DNA of 64,000 nt from Abditibacteriaceae bacterium (lineage in GTDB: Bacteria > Armatimonadota > Abditibacteriia > Abditibacteriales > Abditibacteriaceae), in contig JAFAZH010000022.1 of assembly GCA_019239895.1 (NCBI GenBank), positions 62,001 to 126,000 of the forward strand. The letters are read 5' to 3'. The stretch's first letter is position 1, and each line of letters opens with the position of its first letter. Below the pieces are notes generated by a model. The model was not told where the DNA came from, did not search any database, and saw only the letters and a list, made by a program, of their open reading frames with translations. The position numbers were made by a program, and so were the translations under genes. Positions 8,571 to 16,604 of this stretch are shown one piece after another.

Positions 8571-9842
8571 TCATCCTAAACGTTTTGTCTTTTTTGATTC
8601 AACCGAAGACACCGCCAGGGCATCGGGTGTAATATCGCCACCAGCATCCAACGTGTCCTGCATATCGTCCAGGACTTTGGTGGCTGTCGTCTTACCCAGA
8701 CGTTGGGTCATTTTCTTTTTGCGCTCCAGTACACTCGTCATCTTGCGCTTGTCGCCTGTTTTAACGGCTTGTTCCAAATCCATTTGAAGCTTGAAATCCA
8801 CCGCTTCTTCCATCAGTTTCACAACTTCCTGGTTGCGCTGAACCAATTCCAGGTCATTATCCGAATAGCTAATCAGCACGTTCTGTTCGCTGCGATGCTC
8901 GGTGCCACCCGAAGCGGCAATCGCTGCCACCTGGCACAACATACCACGTCCTATATTTTCCGCCGGTGCCCCCGTAACCACATCGAGCAAGTAGGCTTGA
9001 GGTTGGTCGTTTTGAATCGAGCCGACAGGAACACGGAAGCCGCCGTTGACGACTCTGGGCGGATCGAAGATTTTCTTATCTGGCACCACGCGCCAGAAAC
9101 GGCGCACTGTGCCATTAAGTCGGTTCACTTCGATAGTCACATCCGAAAGCACCGTGCTTTGAATGCGACCGAACTCATCCTGGAAGGCATCGGCCAGGGC
9201 ATTGGGGTCTTGGGCTAATAAGAATTTACCAGCGCCCCGATCCCCTAAGTCGCGCAGGAAACCGGCGTCGTAGTCAGATGCGGAGCCTAAGCCAATCGTG
9301 GAGAGCGAGACGCCGTTGGTTTTGAATTCCGCATCCACACGCGTGAGAAATCTATCAAGGTCAGTATCAGCATAGCCTTGGGCATCGGTTGGCTCACCAT
9401 CGGAGAGCATAATCACGAAGGTTGTAACCTCAGGCGAACGAAAAGGCGCAACTTCGGCATAAACCTGATTGAGTCCAGCCATAATTTCGGTCGCGCCTTC
9501 GACGCGCAGGGCGCTAATGGCCCGCGAGGCATCCTGTTTGGCCTGGTCACTAAACATCTGCGAGCGCACTACAGTGCGCGCCCCGGATGAGAAAACGCAG
9601 ACCGCTGCCCGATCTTGGGGCGAAAGCTGGTTTAACAACAAAATACAGGCTTTTTTGGCGTTCTCCAACTTCGATCTATCATGCATCGAATTGGAGACAT
9701 CGAGCAAAATGCCGAGGTTGAGCGGTAATGAATTCAGTCCCCGTCCGGGGGTTAGCTCAATCATGATCGTCTGCAAAAAGTCGCCGCGCAAAGGGCGAAA
9801 TTCTTTATCGAGTGCGGTGCGGATTTGTAACGCGTCAGCCAT
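8571..9842 (-). CDS. VWA-domain protein of the phospho-signalling block
   Basis: The start at ATG 9842 has GGAG six bases upstream; a GTG four codons earlier is an alternative. After a ~40-residue lead the von Willebrand A domain shows a complete MIDAS: DVSNS in LGILLDVSNSMHDRSKLE, a threonine in VEGATEIMAGLNQVY, and the aspartate in IMLSDGEPTDAQGYAD. A second beta-rich domain (~210-330) follows, then a helical, basic C-terminus (KMTSVLERKKKMTQRLGKTT). No signal peptide or membrane segment is seen, so it is cytoplasmic. VWA proteins of this kind act as metal-dependent protein-binding scaffolds. Gene order beside FHA, PP2C and kinase genes suggests it is a scaffold or substrate of that switch. 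Confidence 0.87.
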   Translation of the reverse strand: MADALQIRTALDKEFRPLRGDFLQTIMIELTPGRGLNSLPLNLGILLDVSNSMHDRSKLENAKKACILLLNQLSPQDRAAVCVFSSGARTVVRSQMFSDQAKQDASRAISALRVEGATEIMAGLNQVYAEVAPFRSPEVTTFVIMLSDGEPTDAQGYADTDLDRFLTRVDAEFKTNGVSLSTIGLGSASDYDAGFLRDLGDRGAGKFLLAQDPNALADAFQDEFGRIQSTVLSDVTIEVNRLNGTVRRFWRVVPDKKIFDPPRVVNGGFRVPVGSIQNDQPQAYLLDVVTGAPAENIGRGMLCQVAAIAASGGTEHRSEQNVLISYSDNDLELVQRNQEVVKLMEEAVDFKLQMDLEQAVKTGDKRKMTSVLERKKKMTQRLGKTTATKVLDDMQDTLDAGGDITPDALAVSSVESKKTKRLG

Positions 9843-10048
9843 TGAGTTCTCCACTGATTGCGATGAATTCGTGCGTTATCGGCTCAGGCATGTTCAGTCA
9901 TCTCTTCGAGCCTCTAGTTGCAGAGACTTTCTCTTGCTCCCAGGATAGGTATGAGCCACAAATTCTGGGGGCTGAACCGCTTTGCCGAAATTGGTGCATC
10001 CTGCGTGTATCATGCCATCACACGGTTTAATTTTCCGTCTATAGTTTA

Positions 10049-12271
10049 CTATGCGGCAAAGGTGGCGCAGACGGTGGTGATGTTATCTCCCCCACCAGCA
10101 GCGTTGCTGGCGTCTACCAGATTGCGGCAGATGGTGGCGGCGTCCGGCCCGCTCAGGTAAGTCTCAATCTCTCGGTCGCGCAGCATATCTACCACACCAT
10201 CAGAGACCAACAGCAGAGTATCGCCCGGTGCGAAAAGTCGCACAAAGACATCACGGGTGCGCAGCCGGGGGTCACCGATATTGGCCGTAATAATGGAGCC
10301 TTCCGGGTGATCCCACGCTTCATCTTCGGTAATCTCGCCGCGATCCACCAGGGTTTGCACATACGAATGGTCTTTTGAGATGCGCTGCAAGCCACCCTCT
10401 TGGTTATATTTGTAGGCGCGGCTATCACCGACATTGCCGATAAAGACGCGGCTACCAACGCGCACCGCAAACACTAATGTCGAGCCAGGCTTGGCGCGCA
10501 TCATGCGATAGTGCGGGGTTTCATTGAGCGCGACCACATCCGCGTTCACGGCATCAATAACTTCCAGCAACGCCTGCTTGACCGCGACGTTATCGCCCCA
10601 GTTAATACCAGAACGAGTCGCTAAGTTGCGTTGCAGGGAAGCGAGGGTTAAATTGCTGGCAACTTCCCCGCCTTCATGCCCGCCCATGCCATCAGCGACC
10701 ACATAAAGATCATACTGATAGGCCCCTAGATGGGCCGCTCGTTGCAGACGAATAATCATGCCAGAGTCTTCATTGAGTTCGCGCTCCTGACCGACATCTG
10801 AAAGCAGGGCAGCGTCCACTTGCAGGGTTGTCCCCGGTTGATATAACGCGGCAATAGCCTCTACGACCTGCTGCACAGTGGTATATTCGTGCTCGTGTAA
10901 ACGCCGCGCCAATTCCTTGACTTCTTCGCTCAGGCAAAGCGAGCCGAACTCATCACCAAGGCGCATGGTGGAGGATTCCGCAAAAACGCGCTTCAAGAGA
11001 AAACTATTGATTTCGCGCAATTGTTCTAAGGGCGGTAAGGTCTCGGTGGCGTCCGGTGTGGCCGCAAGGGACTCTCCGTTGATAGGCGGCTGAACATCAA
11101 AGAAACCGTAATAGTGGAGCGTGCCTTTATCATCGAAGCGTAGCGTGTCACGGGTGAGCGCAGCGTGCAGCTTCCTATTTTCCAACTCGGCCAGGCCACG
11201 CGCGAGGGCGTCCAGCACCTGGAGATAGCGCACATCGTTGCTTGGTTCACGATAATCCTGCATCGCCGTGGTGTTGGCAAAATCGAAAACCTGATACTCT
11301 CGGTCTTCCTGCACAAACTTTTCACACGGCGGAAAGAGAGCCGCTTGCAGCGTTTCGTTCAACTCCGGCGGAGTAGCTTCTAATGGAGTAATCTCCTGCG
11401 GGTGAGTTTGGCTCTGGCTCTCCACAGCAGTGTTGCTGCCTAACGTTGTCTGGTCGGCTATAGCTTCTTGCAGCATCGCGCCACTGGTCATCTCCTGCTC
11501 GTCTTCCGACGAGATGGCTTGCCCGCTGCCCGGTGTGGCTTGCGGTGTTGCCACTTGCGGGTCAACCGCTGCCGCAGACGTTGTGCCGGCAGTAGAAGTG
11601 CTGGCGGCGGTTGCAGTGACAGGCGCAGCAGCAGGGATACTCGGCACTTCACGCTCGGCAATGAGCTTGGGCACCGTCGCGCCATAATCTCCGGCTTGCG
11701 CGAAATAGAGATTGGTAAAGCCCCGCACCAAGACTTGTTTAATTTCAAATTCGAGTCGCAAAAATGCACCAGGCACAAGCGCACGCGGCGGCTCCGGCAA
11801 CGGATTTTTCGGTAATGCTGGCGGCGCTTGTGCCTCCAACAACTCCTGACTTTGCACCTGAGAAGGCACGGACGCCGCAGCCACAGCCGCCGTCGGATTC
11901 GCAGTTTCGACAGGAGCCGCCACGTTTTGATTTTCTGCGGCTAACTCAGCCTGGAGAGTCGTTGGGGGTAGGGTATTCTGCGTTGCAGCAGGATCAGCTA
12001 ATGGATTCTGGGCTAAAGCTGCTCCCTGCTCCTCAGTCGTTGCTGGCTCCTCAACCGTGGCTTGTCCAGTGCTTTGCGCGGCTGTTACGTCAGCCGCTTG
12101 AGCGTTGGCAGGAGCAACAGGAACATTGGTTGTCGCTGTCGGGTCTTGATTAGCCCAGGTCGCTTGAGTGTTTTGTTGGTCGCCACTGGCCGTAGCGCCA
12201 CTTTCACTGGTGTTATTTTCTGTAGGAGGCAGTAGCCCCGCATTTGATGCATTTGATGGTTCAGTAGTCAT
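10049..12271 (-). CDS. PP2C-type protein phosphatase with N-terminal kinase-like region
   Basis: 740 residues. Roughly 1-165 is a low-complexity Ala/Thr/Gln/Pro tail. The last ~250 residues are a PPM/PP2C phosphatase with all metal-binding motifs: VGQERELNEDSG, YVVADGMGGHEGGEVASN, FIGNVGDSRAYKY, LLLVSDGVVDML and GGGDNITTVCATF. Between them, residues ~165-480 look like a degenerate protein-kinase fold. A hinge-like segment (YQVFDFANTTAMQDY) is followed by a long helix (VLDALARGLAELENRKLHAA) and then LTRDTLRFDDKGTLHYYGFFDV, in the place of a catalytic loop, but HRD, DFG and the N-lobe lysine are not evident. It should dephosphorylate Ser/Thr residues, most simply those placed by the kinase at 13019-14332. 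Confidence 0.88.
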   Translation of the reverse strand: MTTEPSNASNAGLLPPTENNTSESGATASGDQQNTQATWANQDPTATTNVPVAPANAQAADVTAAQSTGQATVEEPATTEEQGAALAQNPLADPAATQNTLPPTTLQAELAAENQNVAAPVETANPTAAVAAASVPSQVQSQELLEAQAPPALPKNPLPEPPRALVPGAFLRLEFEIKQVLVRGFTNLYFAQAGDYGATVPKLIAEREVPSIPAAAPVTATAASTSTAGTTSAAAVDPQVATPQATPGSGQAISSEDEQEMTSGAMLQEAIADQTTLGSNTAVESQSQTHPQEITPLEATPPELNETLQAALFPPCEKFVQEDREYQVFDFANTTAMQDYREPSNDVRYLQVLDALARGLAELENRKLHAALTRDTLRFDDKGTLHYYGFFDVQPPINGESLAATPDATETLPPLEQLREINSFLLKRVFAESSTMRLGDEFGSLCLSEEVKELARRLHEHEYTTVQQVVEAIAALYQPGTTLQVDAALLSDVGQERELNEDSGMIIRLQRAAHLGAYQYDLYVVADGMGGHEGGEVASNLTLASLQRNLATRSGINWGDNVAVKQALLEVIDAVNADVVALNETPHYRMMRAKPGSTLVFAVRVGSRVFIGNVGDSRAYKYNQEGGLQRISKDHSYVQTLVDRGEITEDEAWDHPEGSIITANIGDPRLRTRDVFVRLFAPGDTLLLVSDGVVDMLRDREIETYLSGPDAATICRNLVDASNAAGGGDNITTVCATFAA

Positions 12272-12521
12272 GGGGTCAATTCAAAGATGCCGATGAACCG
12301 CATTTTACCAGATGCACTGCTTCTCTCCAATGTAGTGCAAGAGCAGCGTCCGCCACCAACTCTGGCCCAAATCGTCATCGCTCAACGATTCTCCTTAGCC
12401 GTAACATTAATAGAACCTTGATAGAACCGTTTGATGGATACGACTTTTTGGCATCAATATCGCATCTTAGGCGCATCCAGACATTTTAGGTGTCTCATAA
12501 AAATCACGGGAGGCCGAAGGA

Positions 12522-13016
12522 GTGATTATACACGTCACAGCGGAAGATATTCAAGAGTTTGGTTATAAAGCAAGAAATAATCCTATTACACGAGCTGTGC
12601 AACGCGAGACCAAACAACAGTGGATCGTTTTTGATGGTCGGACAGCCCATGAACTAACCCCGCCTTATCGTTCTATTCACCTGCCCGCTGAGGTCGCCGA
12701 CTATTGGCATAATTATCAAGCAACGGGTGAGATGTCACCTTTTAACTTTGAATTTACAGCTTATCCTTTAACCTCAACTTCAGCACCAGCAAACACAAAG
12801 TCGTCATCTTTAACATCGAACTCCCAACCGGTGCAATTTATGCAAGGGTTAGATGCAAACCGGAGAGCCATAAGTTCACAACGGCGGGCAACGGCGGTTA
12901 TGACTTTGGAAGAATCTCGCCCAACGTTAGAACGCCGCCGTCAGGAGCGTCGCCAGGGCGAGCGACGCTCCTACCATGACCGTCGCCGGGGTAGCCGTGC
13001 GAATGCGCTGGTGTAA
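12522..13016 (+). CDS. Unknown 164-aa basic-tailed protein inside the signalling block
   Basis: It starts with GTG 12522 behind a good ribosome-binding site (GGGAGGCCGAAGGA). The first ~80 residues are a compact, Trp/Tyr-containing domain without a recognised motif (KQQWIVFDGRTAHELTPPYR, ADYWHNYQATGE). The middle is a Ser/Thr linker. The C-terminal ~45 residues are strikingly Arg/Glu-rich with repeated ERRRQERRQGERR and HDRRRG units, an arrangement also found at the tails of PilZ-associated and other envelope regulators. It is the only plus-strand gene of the block and ends 2 bases from the convergent stop of the kinase gene. It may be a substrate or partner of the kinase, but that is only inferred from position. 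Confidence 0.7.
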   Translation: MIIHVTAEDIQEFGYKARNNPITRAVQRETKQQWIVFDGRTAHELTPPYRSIHLPAEVADYWHNYQATGEMSPFNFEFTAYPLTSTSAPANTKSSSLTSNSQPVQFMQGLDANRRAISSQRRATAVMTLEESRPTLERRRQERRQGERRSYHDRRRGSRANALV

Positions 13017-13018
13017 AC

Positions 13019-14332
13019 CTACTGCTGCACGACTGGGCGGATGACGAAATTACAAATGAGATCAGCAAACTCCAGGCGCGCACCGTCTTGAAGCGGCACA
13101 GTGGTTTCCGGGGCGATGGCGAAGCCATCTATGCGGGTGGGATTTAAAGAGCGATGCGCCGTGATGAAGAATTGAGTGCCATCGCGCTTGATAGTGGCAT
13201 GACGACGGCTGACATACCGCCCAGCATCGAAACGGCTGAGATCAACATCGGGGAAGATGCCAGTATCCGGGTCAGTGCGCCCTAAAATAGATTGCTCTTT
13301 TTGCAAATAGAGCAGTGTGGGCGGCGTATTACGGGGTAGCACGCGCAGCATCACGGTGTGAATGGGCGTCCGACATTTGCCACAAAATACGGCCCGCTCC
13401 GTGCGCGGCACCGCTCCACAATGGGGGCAAAAGCAAGACAGCAAAGGGTGCAGGTTAGTGGCACGCGGCGCTCCGACCGCTTGCAGCGCCGGGCCTGTCG
13501 TTTGCAGCCCCAGAGCGCGCAGGGCATCACCCATCGCGCCTGCCGTTTGATAGCGCCGCAAAGGGTCAAGCTGCAAAGCGGTCAAGACAATGGTCTTGAG
13601 GCCATCGGGAATACGCGGGTCAAAGCCTCGAAAGTCGCGCGGCGTGCTCTTAGGCTCTGGCGATTCCCCCGTCAGCAACTCATACATCACCGCGCCAATG
13701 GTGAACACGTCTGCTGAAAAGGTGACATCGGCTCGCGTTGAATATAACTCTGGCGGCGCATAGCCTTCAGTCCCTAAACCCTGGGTCACTTTGCGGCTTT
13801 TGGCCGAAAAGCGCGCGGTGCCAAAGTCTATCAGCTTGCAGACTTGCTGATTCGCATCCCACATCACGTTTTCCGGCTTGAGGTCACGATAAATAATCTG
13901 CCCCGGTAGCTGATGCAGGTAATGCAAGGCATCACAAATTTCGATGCCAACGGCGGTGACAGTTTCCGGGGGAAATGGTTGATTACTGTTTGCGATACGC
14001 CAATCGTCGAAGACTTTGCGCAGACTATGCCCTTGCACCAACTCCATGACGAAGAACAGGTCGGGGTCACGCTCGATCAGTTCAATCCCATGCACGATTT
14101 TCGGGTAGTTGACCTGGGTTAAAATTTCTGCTTCGCGGTGAAAGAGCTTGCGCTGATACTCAAAATCTTCGGCACTGCCGGAGCCAGTATCGTAAAGCTG
14201 CTTTACGACGACAAAGTTGCCCTCGGTATCACGGGCACGAAAGACTGTGCCATAGGCTCCCTGGCCGATAACCTCAATCATTTCATAGGAGCCGTGCGCC
14301 CCCTGTAACTGTTCACCCGGTTTTAACAGCAT
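13019..14332 (-). CDS. Ser/Thr protein kinase with zinc ribbon and FHA domain
   Basis: 437 residues in three modules. Kinase domain, ~15-275: glycine loop VIGQGAYGTVF, catalytic lysine K44 in FVVVKQL, catalytic aspartate D150 in IIYRDLKPENVMWD, D169 in LIDFGTARF, and the activation-loop end GTEGYAPPELY. Zinc ribbon, ~300-322: CFCPHCGAV...VFCGKCRTP. FHA domain, ~335-430: SILGRTDPDTG, then GRYVSRRHATIKRD. It is an active-looking Hanks-type kinase with no transmembrane segment, so it is cytosolic rather than a PASTA-type sensor. The internal FHA domain could bind its own phosphosites or those of partners. The adjacent PP2C, FHA and VWA genes complete a switch. Confidence 0.93.
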   Translation of the reverse strand: MLLKPGEQLQGAHGSYEMIEVIGQGAYGTVFRARDTEGNFVVVKQLYDTGSGSAEDFEYQRKLFHREAEILTQVNYPKIVHGIELIERDPDLFFVMELVQGHSLRKVFDDWRIANSNQPFPPETVTAVGIEICDALHYLHQLPGQIIYRDLKPENVMWDANQQVCKLIDFGTARFSAKSRKVTQGLGTEGYAPPELYSTRADVTFSADVFTIGAVMYELLTGESPEPKSTPRDFRGFDPRIPDGLKTIVLTALQLDPLRRYQTAGAMGDALRALGLQTTGPALQAVGAPRATNLHPLLSCFCPHCGAVPRTERAVFCGKCRTPIHTVMLRVLPRNTPPTLLYLQKEQSILGRTDPDTGIFPDVDLSRFDAGRYVSRRHATIKRDGTQFFITAHRSLNPTRIDGFAIAPETTVPLQDGARLEFADLICNFVIRPVVQQ

Positions 14333-14488
14333 CCAACGCTCTCCCTCAAAATGATAGCTTAGATTAAGTGGGTATTCCCTTTTTAAGTATCGCAGTTATG
14401 ATATATAACGCGAAGGGGGTTCGCTTGCCATTGGATGCTACACTATGACTTGTGACGAGCAATGCCCCAATTTTAAGGAGGAGCAGAG

Positions 14489-14839
14489 ATGCCCTATACA
14501 CTGGACGGACAACCGCTTAACGTTAGTTTGGAGCCACAGCAGAATGGCGGCACTTTATGGGTGCCCTTACGACCAATCGGCCAAGCCCTAGGCGGCAATG
14601 TAGATTGGGACCCGGATAACCAGGTCGCCATCCTTTATCTCAATTCGCGCATTGCTACAGTTAAAATGGATGACGCTAATGTAGATGTAGATGGCCAACA
14701 GTATGCGTTGCAGGAAGCACCGTATGTGTCAGATGGCGAAAGCTGGGTGCCAGTTCGTTTTTTCAATAATCCCCTCGGCTATGCGTTAAACGTGGATTTA
14801 GGCTCGCATCAAGTGGATTTCACCAGCCCCGCCGCTTAA
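14489..14839 (+). CDS. Stand-alone copper-amine-oxidase N-terminal-like (stalk) domain protein
   Basis: 116 residues made almost entirely of one domain of the copper amine oxidase N-terminal type (PF07833-like). Its pattern is YTLDGQPLNVSLEPQ, LWVPLRPIGQALGGNVDWD, QVAILYLNSRIATVKM, then SWVPVRFFNNPLGYALN. Such domains normally sit at the end of secreted, surface-attached proteins, yet this one has no signal peptide. The start is certain: AAGGAGGAG precedes the ATG. A related domain ends the M48 protease at 58227-59612. It does not contain the amine oxidase catalytic part. Role unknown; a binding or structural module is likely. Confidence 0.8.
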   Translation: MPYTLDGQPLNVSLEPQQNGGTLWVPLRPIGQALGGNVDWDPDNQVAILYLNSRIATVKMDDANVDVDGQQYALQEAPYVSDGESWVPVRFFNNPLGYALNVDLGSHQVDFTSPAA

Positions 14840-14870
14840 CAATCTATAACTAGCCTTGCTGTTGCTATCC

Positions 14871-14895
14871 AGCCGGGGCTTTTATAGCCCCGGCT
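14871..14895 (+). terminator. GC-rich hairpin after the stalk-domain gene
   Basis: AGCCGGGGCT (14871-14880) pairs perfectly with 14886-14895 around a 5-base loop, 31 bases past the stop codon. It lacks a T-run, so it is either a weak terminator or a 3' stabilising structure. The rest of the gap to 15144 holds no recognisable gene. Confidence 0.5.
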
Positions 14896-15144
14896 CAAGA
14901 CTTGAATTAAGTAGTAGCTTTTCCACCATGTTTCAACGAAGTCAAGATTCTGTAAAGTTGCTGGACTAGCAGCTTACTCTAAAGTGGGCAGACTCTCTTT
15001 ATACTGTAGTTCCACCAGAGGACTATTGACGCCGCTCAGCGTGCGCGCTAATATATCGCTTTGTGCCTTGTGAAATTTAGCACAACCATCAATAGGCAGG
15101 TATGGCAAGATGATAGTGTGTAACAACAGGGCAGTGGAGAAAGC

Positions 15145-15606
15145 ATGAACGTTTTGATCGTCGGATGTGGTCGCGTTGGCGCGAGGCTCGCTATCCGCTT
15201 AAGTCGCAGCAATGACCATGTGGATGTCATTGATATTTCGCGCGAGGCTTTTGTGCGATTAGGGCCAAACTTCGATGGCCACACCTATCAAGGCTCTGGC
15301 TTAGATGGCGAACTTTTGTGCCGTGCGGGGGTGCAGCAGGCCGATGTCGTAATTGCTGTCACGGGCGGGGATAATCGTAATCTGACCATCGCGCAATTGG
15401 TCAAGCACCGCTTCAATGTCAAACGCTCGATAGCACGTCTCCATGACCCGGTGCGTGCCGCCAAGTTCCGCGAGCTGGGTGTTGAGACACTCTGCACGAC
15501 CACCGTTTTAGAAGGACTCTTAGAGCTTTATGTTAAAAACGGCGAGTTCCCAGACCTACCGGGTGAAATGTCAGTTTTTGGCGACGACAGCGCCCTGGAA
15601 GATTAA
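15145..15606 (+). CDS. TrkA-N (RCK) NAD-binding protein lacking the C-terminal domain
   Basis: 153 residues. The Rossmann fold is clear: MNVLIVGCGRVGARLAIRLS, the acidic residue at the end of strand 2 (VDVIDISREAF), then ADVVIAVTGGDNRNLTIAQL. This is the regulatory subunit fold that gates K+ transporters of the Trk/Ktr type by binding NAD(H) or ATP. There is no RCK_C domain; the protein stops shortly after the N-domain. GGAG precedes the ATG. The second, complete TrkA-like gene follows after a repeat-containing gap, so the two may form a heteromer. No membrane transporter subunit is in the window. Confidence 0.88.
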   Translation: MNVLIVGCGRVGARLAIRLSRSNDHVDVIDISREAFVRLGPNFDGHTYQGSGLDGELLCRAGVQQADVVIAVTGGDNRNLTIAQLVKHRFNVKRSIARLHDPVRAAKFRELGVETLCTTTVLEGLLELYVKNGEFPDLPGEMSVFGDDSALED

Positions 15607-15624
15607 ATGGCTATCTCTTAACAT

Positions 15625-15734
15625 GTCATTGCTTGCGGAGTGACCGCAGGGAACGCAGTCGAGAAATCTTGCTGTTCAAAGCTAGAGTAAAATTTAAAGA
15701 TTCCTCGACTCCGCTTTGCTTCGCTCGGAATGAC
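15625..15734. repeat. Imperfect palindromic repeat (GTCATTGC...GGAATGAC)
   Basis: The ends GTCATT (15625) and AATGAC (15734) bracket two arms that share AGTCGAG/CTCGACT and CGCTTTGCTTCGCTCGGAATGAC-type sequence. It fills the gap between the two trkA-like genes. Confidence 0.65.
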
Positions 15735-15775
15735 AAGAACCTAGAAATTAGCGGCAAAACTGGAGCACGATTAAG

Positions 15776-16432
15776 ATGGCATATGCAATCATCACGGGTG
15801 GCGGCAAGATTGGCTATTACCTCGCCCGGTCTCTGATTAACAATGATTATGAAGTGCTGATACTCGAAAAAGAGCCTGGCACTTATCGCCTTCTTGCTTC
15901 CGACTTGGGCGACGTGGTGATGCAGGGCGATGGCTGTGACCCACTTGTCTTAAAAAACGCGGGCATTCGCCGCGCCGATTTAGTTGTCGCCGCCACTGGC
16001 GATGACTCAGATAACTTAATCACCTGCCAGATAGCGGCCCACGTTTTCGGACGCACCCGCATTGTGGCCCGCGTTAACAATCCCGATAACGAAGAATTGT
16101 TTGAGACTTTAGGCATCAAAGAACGCGTTAATGGCACTTCGGCCATCCTCAACCTGGTTGGGCAGAAGGTGGGGCGCTCCAACGTGCTGTTGTTAGGCGA
16201 TATAGCGCGTAGCAACATCGAAGCGATGGAAGTCATTGTCGGCGAAGATTCACCCTTTGCCGGAGCACGCCTGGGCGAAGTTAAATTTCCCAAGAATACC
16301 CTCGTTATCTCCGTGCTGCGCAACGGCGATGCGACCGTGCCCACCGCCGATACAGTGTTTGAAGTTGGCGACGTTCTGGTCATGCTCATCCCCCGCGAGT
16401 TAGAAGCCGCTTTGCGCGAGTTTATTGTGTGA
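15776..16432 (+). CDS. trkA: TrkA-family potassium-uptake regulatory protein (RCK_N + RCK_C)
   Basis: 218 residues, typical for KtrA/TrkA. N-domain: MAYAIITGGGKIGYYLARSL, YEVLILEKEPGTY, ADLVVAATGDDSDNLITCQI, RIVARVNNPDNEELFETLGI. C-domain (from ~135): IEAMEVIVGEDSPFAG, LGEVKFPKNTLVISVLRNGD and a terminal VGDVLVMLIPREL, the ligand-binding RCK_C. It would regulate a Trk/Ktr channel at the inner face of the membrane. Together with the preceding N-domain-only protein it makes an unusual split pair. Confidence 0.9.
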   Translation: MAYAIITGGGKIGYYLARSLINNDYEVLILEKEPGTYRLLASDLGDVVMQGDGCDPLVLKNAGIRRADLVVAATGDDSDNLITCQIAAHVFGRTRIVARVNNPDNEELFETLGIKERVNGTSAILNLVGQKVGRSNVLLLGDIARSNIEAMEVIVGEDSPFAGARLGEVKFPKNTLVISVLRNGDATVPTADTVFEVGDVLVMLIPRELEAALREFIV

Positions 16433-16449
16433 TGAGGTAGACCCACGCT

Positions 16450-16604
16450 TAGCCCTCACCCCCGGCCCCTCTCCCAACCTTGGGAGAGGGGAGCACAAAG
16501 GCCGCGCAACTCGTGTAAGTTCAACATTGATTTACGCTGTGAGAAGCGTCTGCGTATGATCTCCCCTCTCCCAAGGTTGGGAGAGGGGCCGGGGGTGAGG
16601 GCTA
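16450..16604. repeat. Palindromic repeat with 44-bp perfect arms (TAGCCCTCACCCCCGGCCCC family)
   Basis: Arms 16450-16493 and 16561-16604 are exact reverse complements, and each arm also contains its own CTCTCCCAACCTTGGGAGAG palindrome. The last three bases of the right arm (16602-16604) are the stop codon of the crtD-like gene. Confidence 0.9.
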
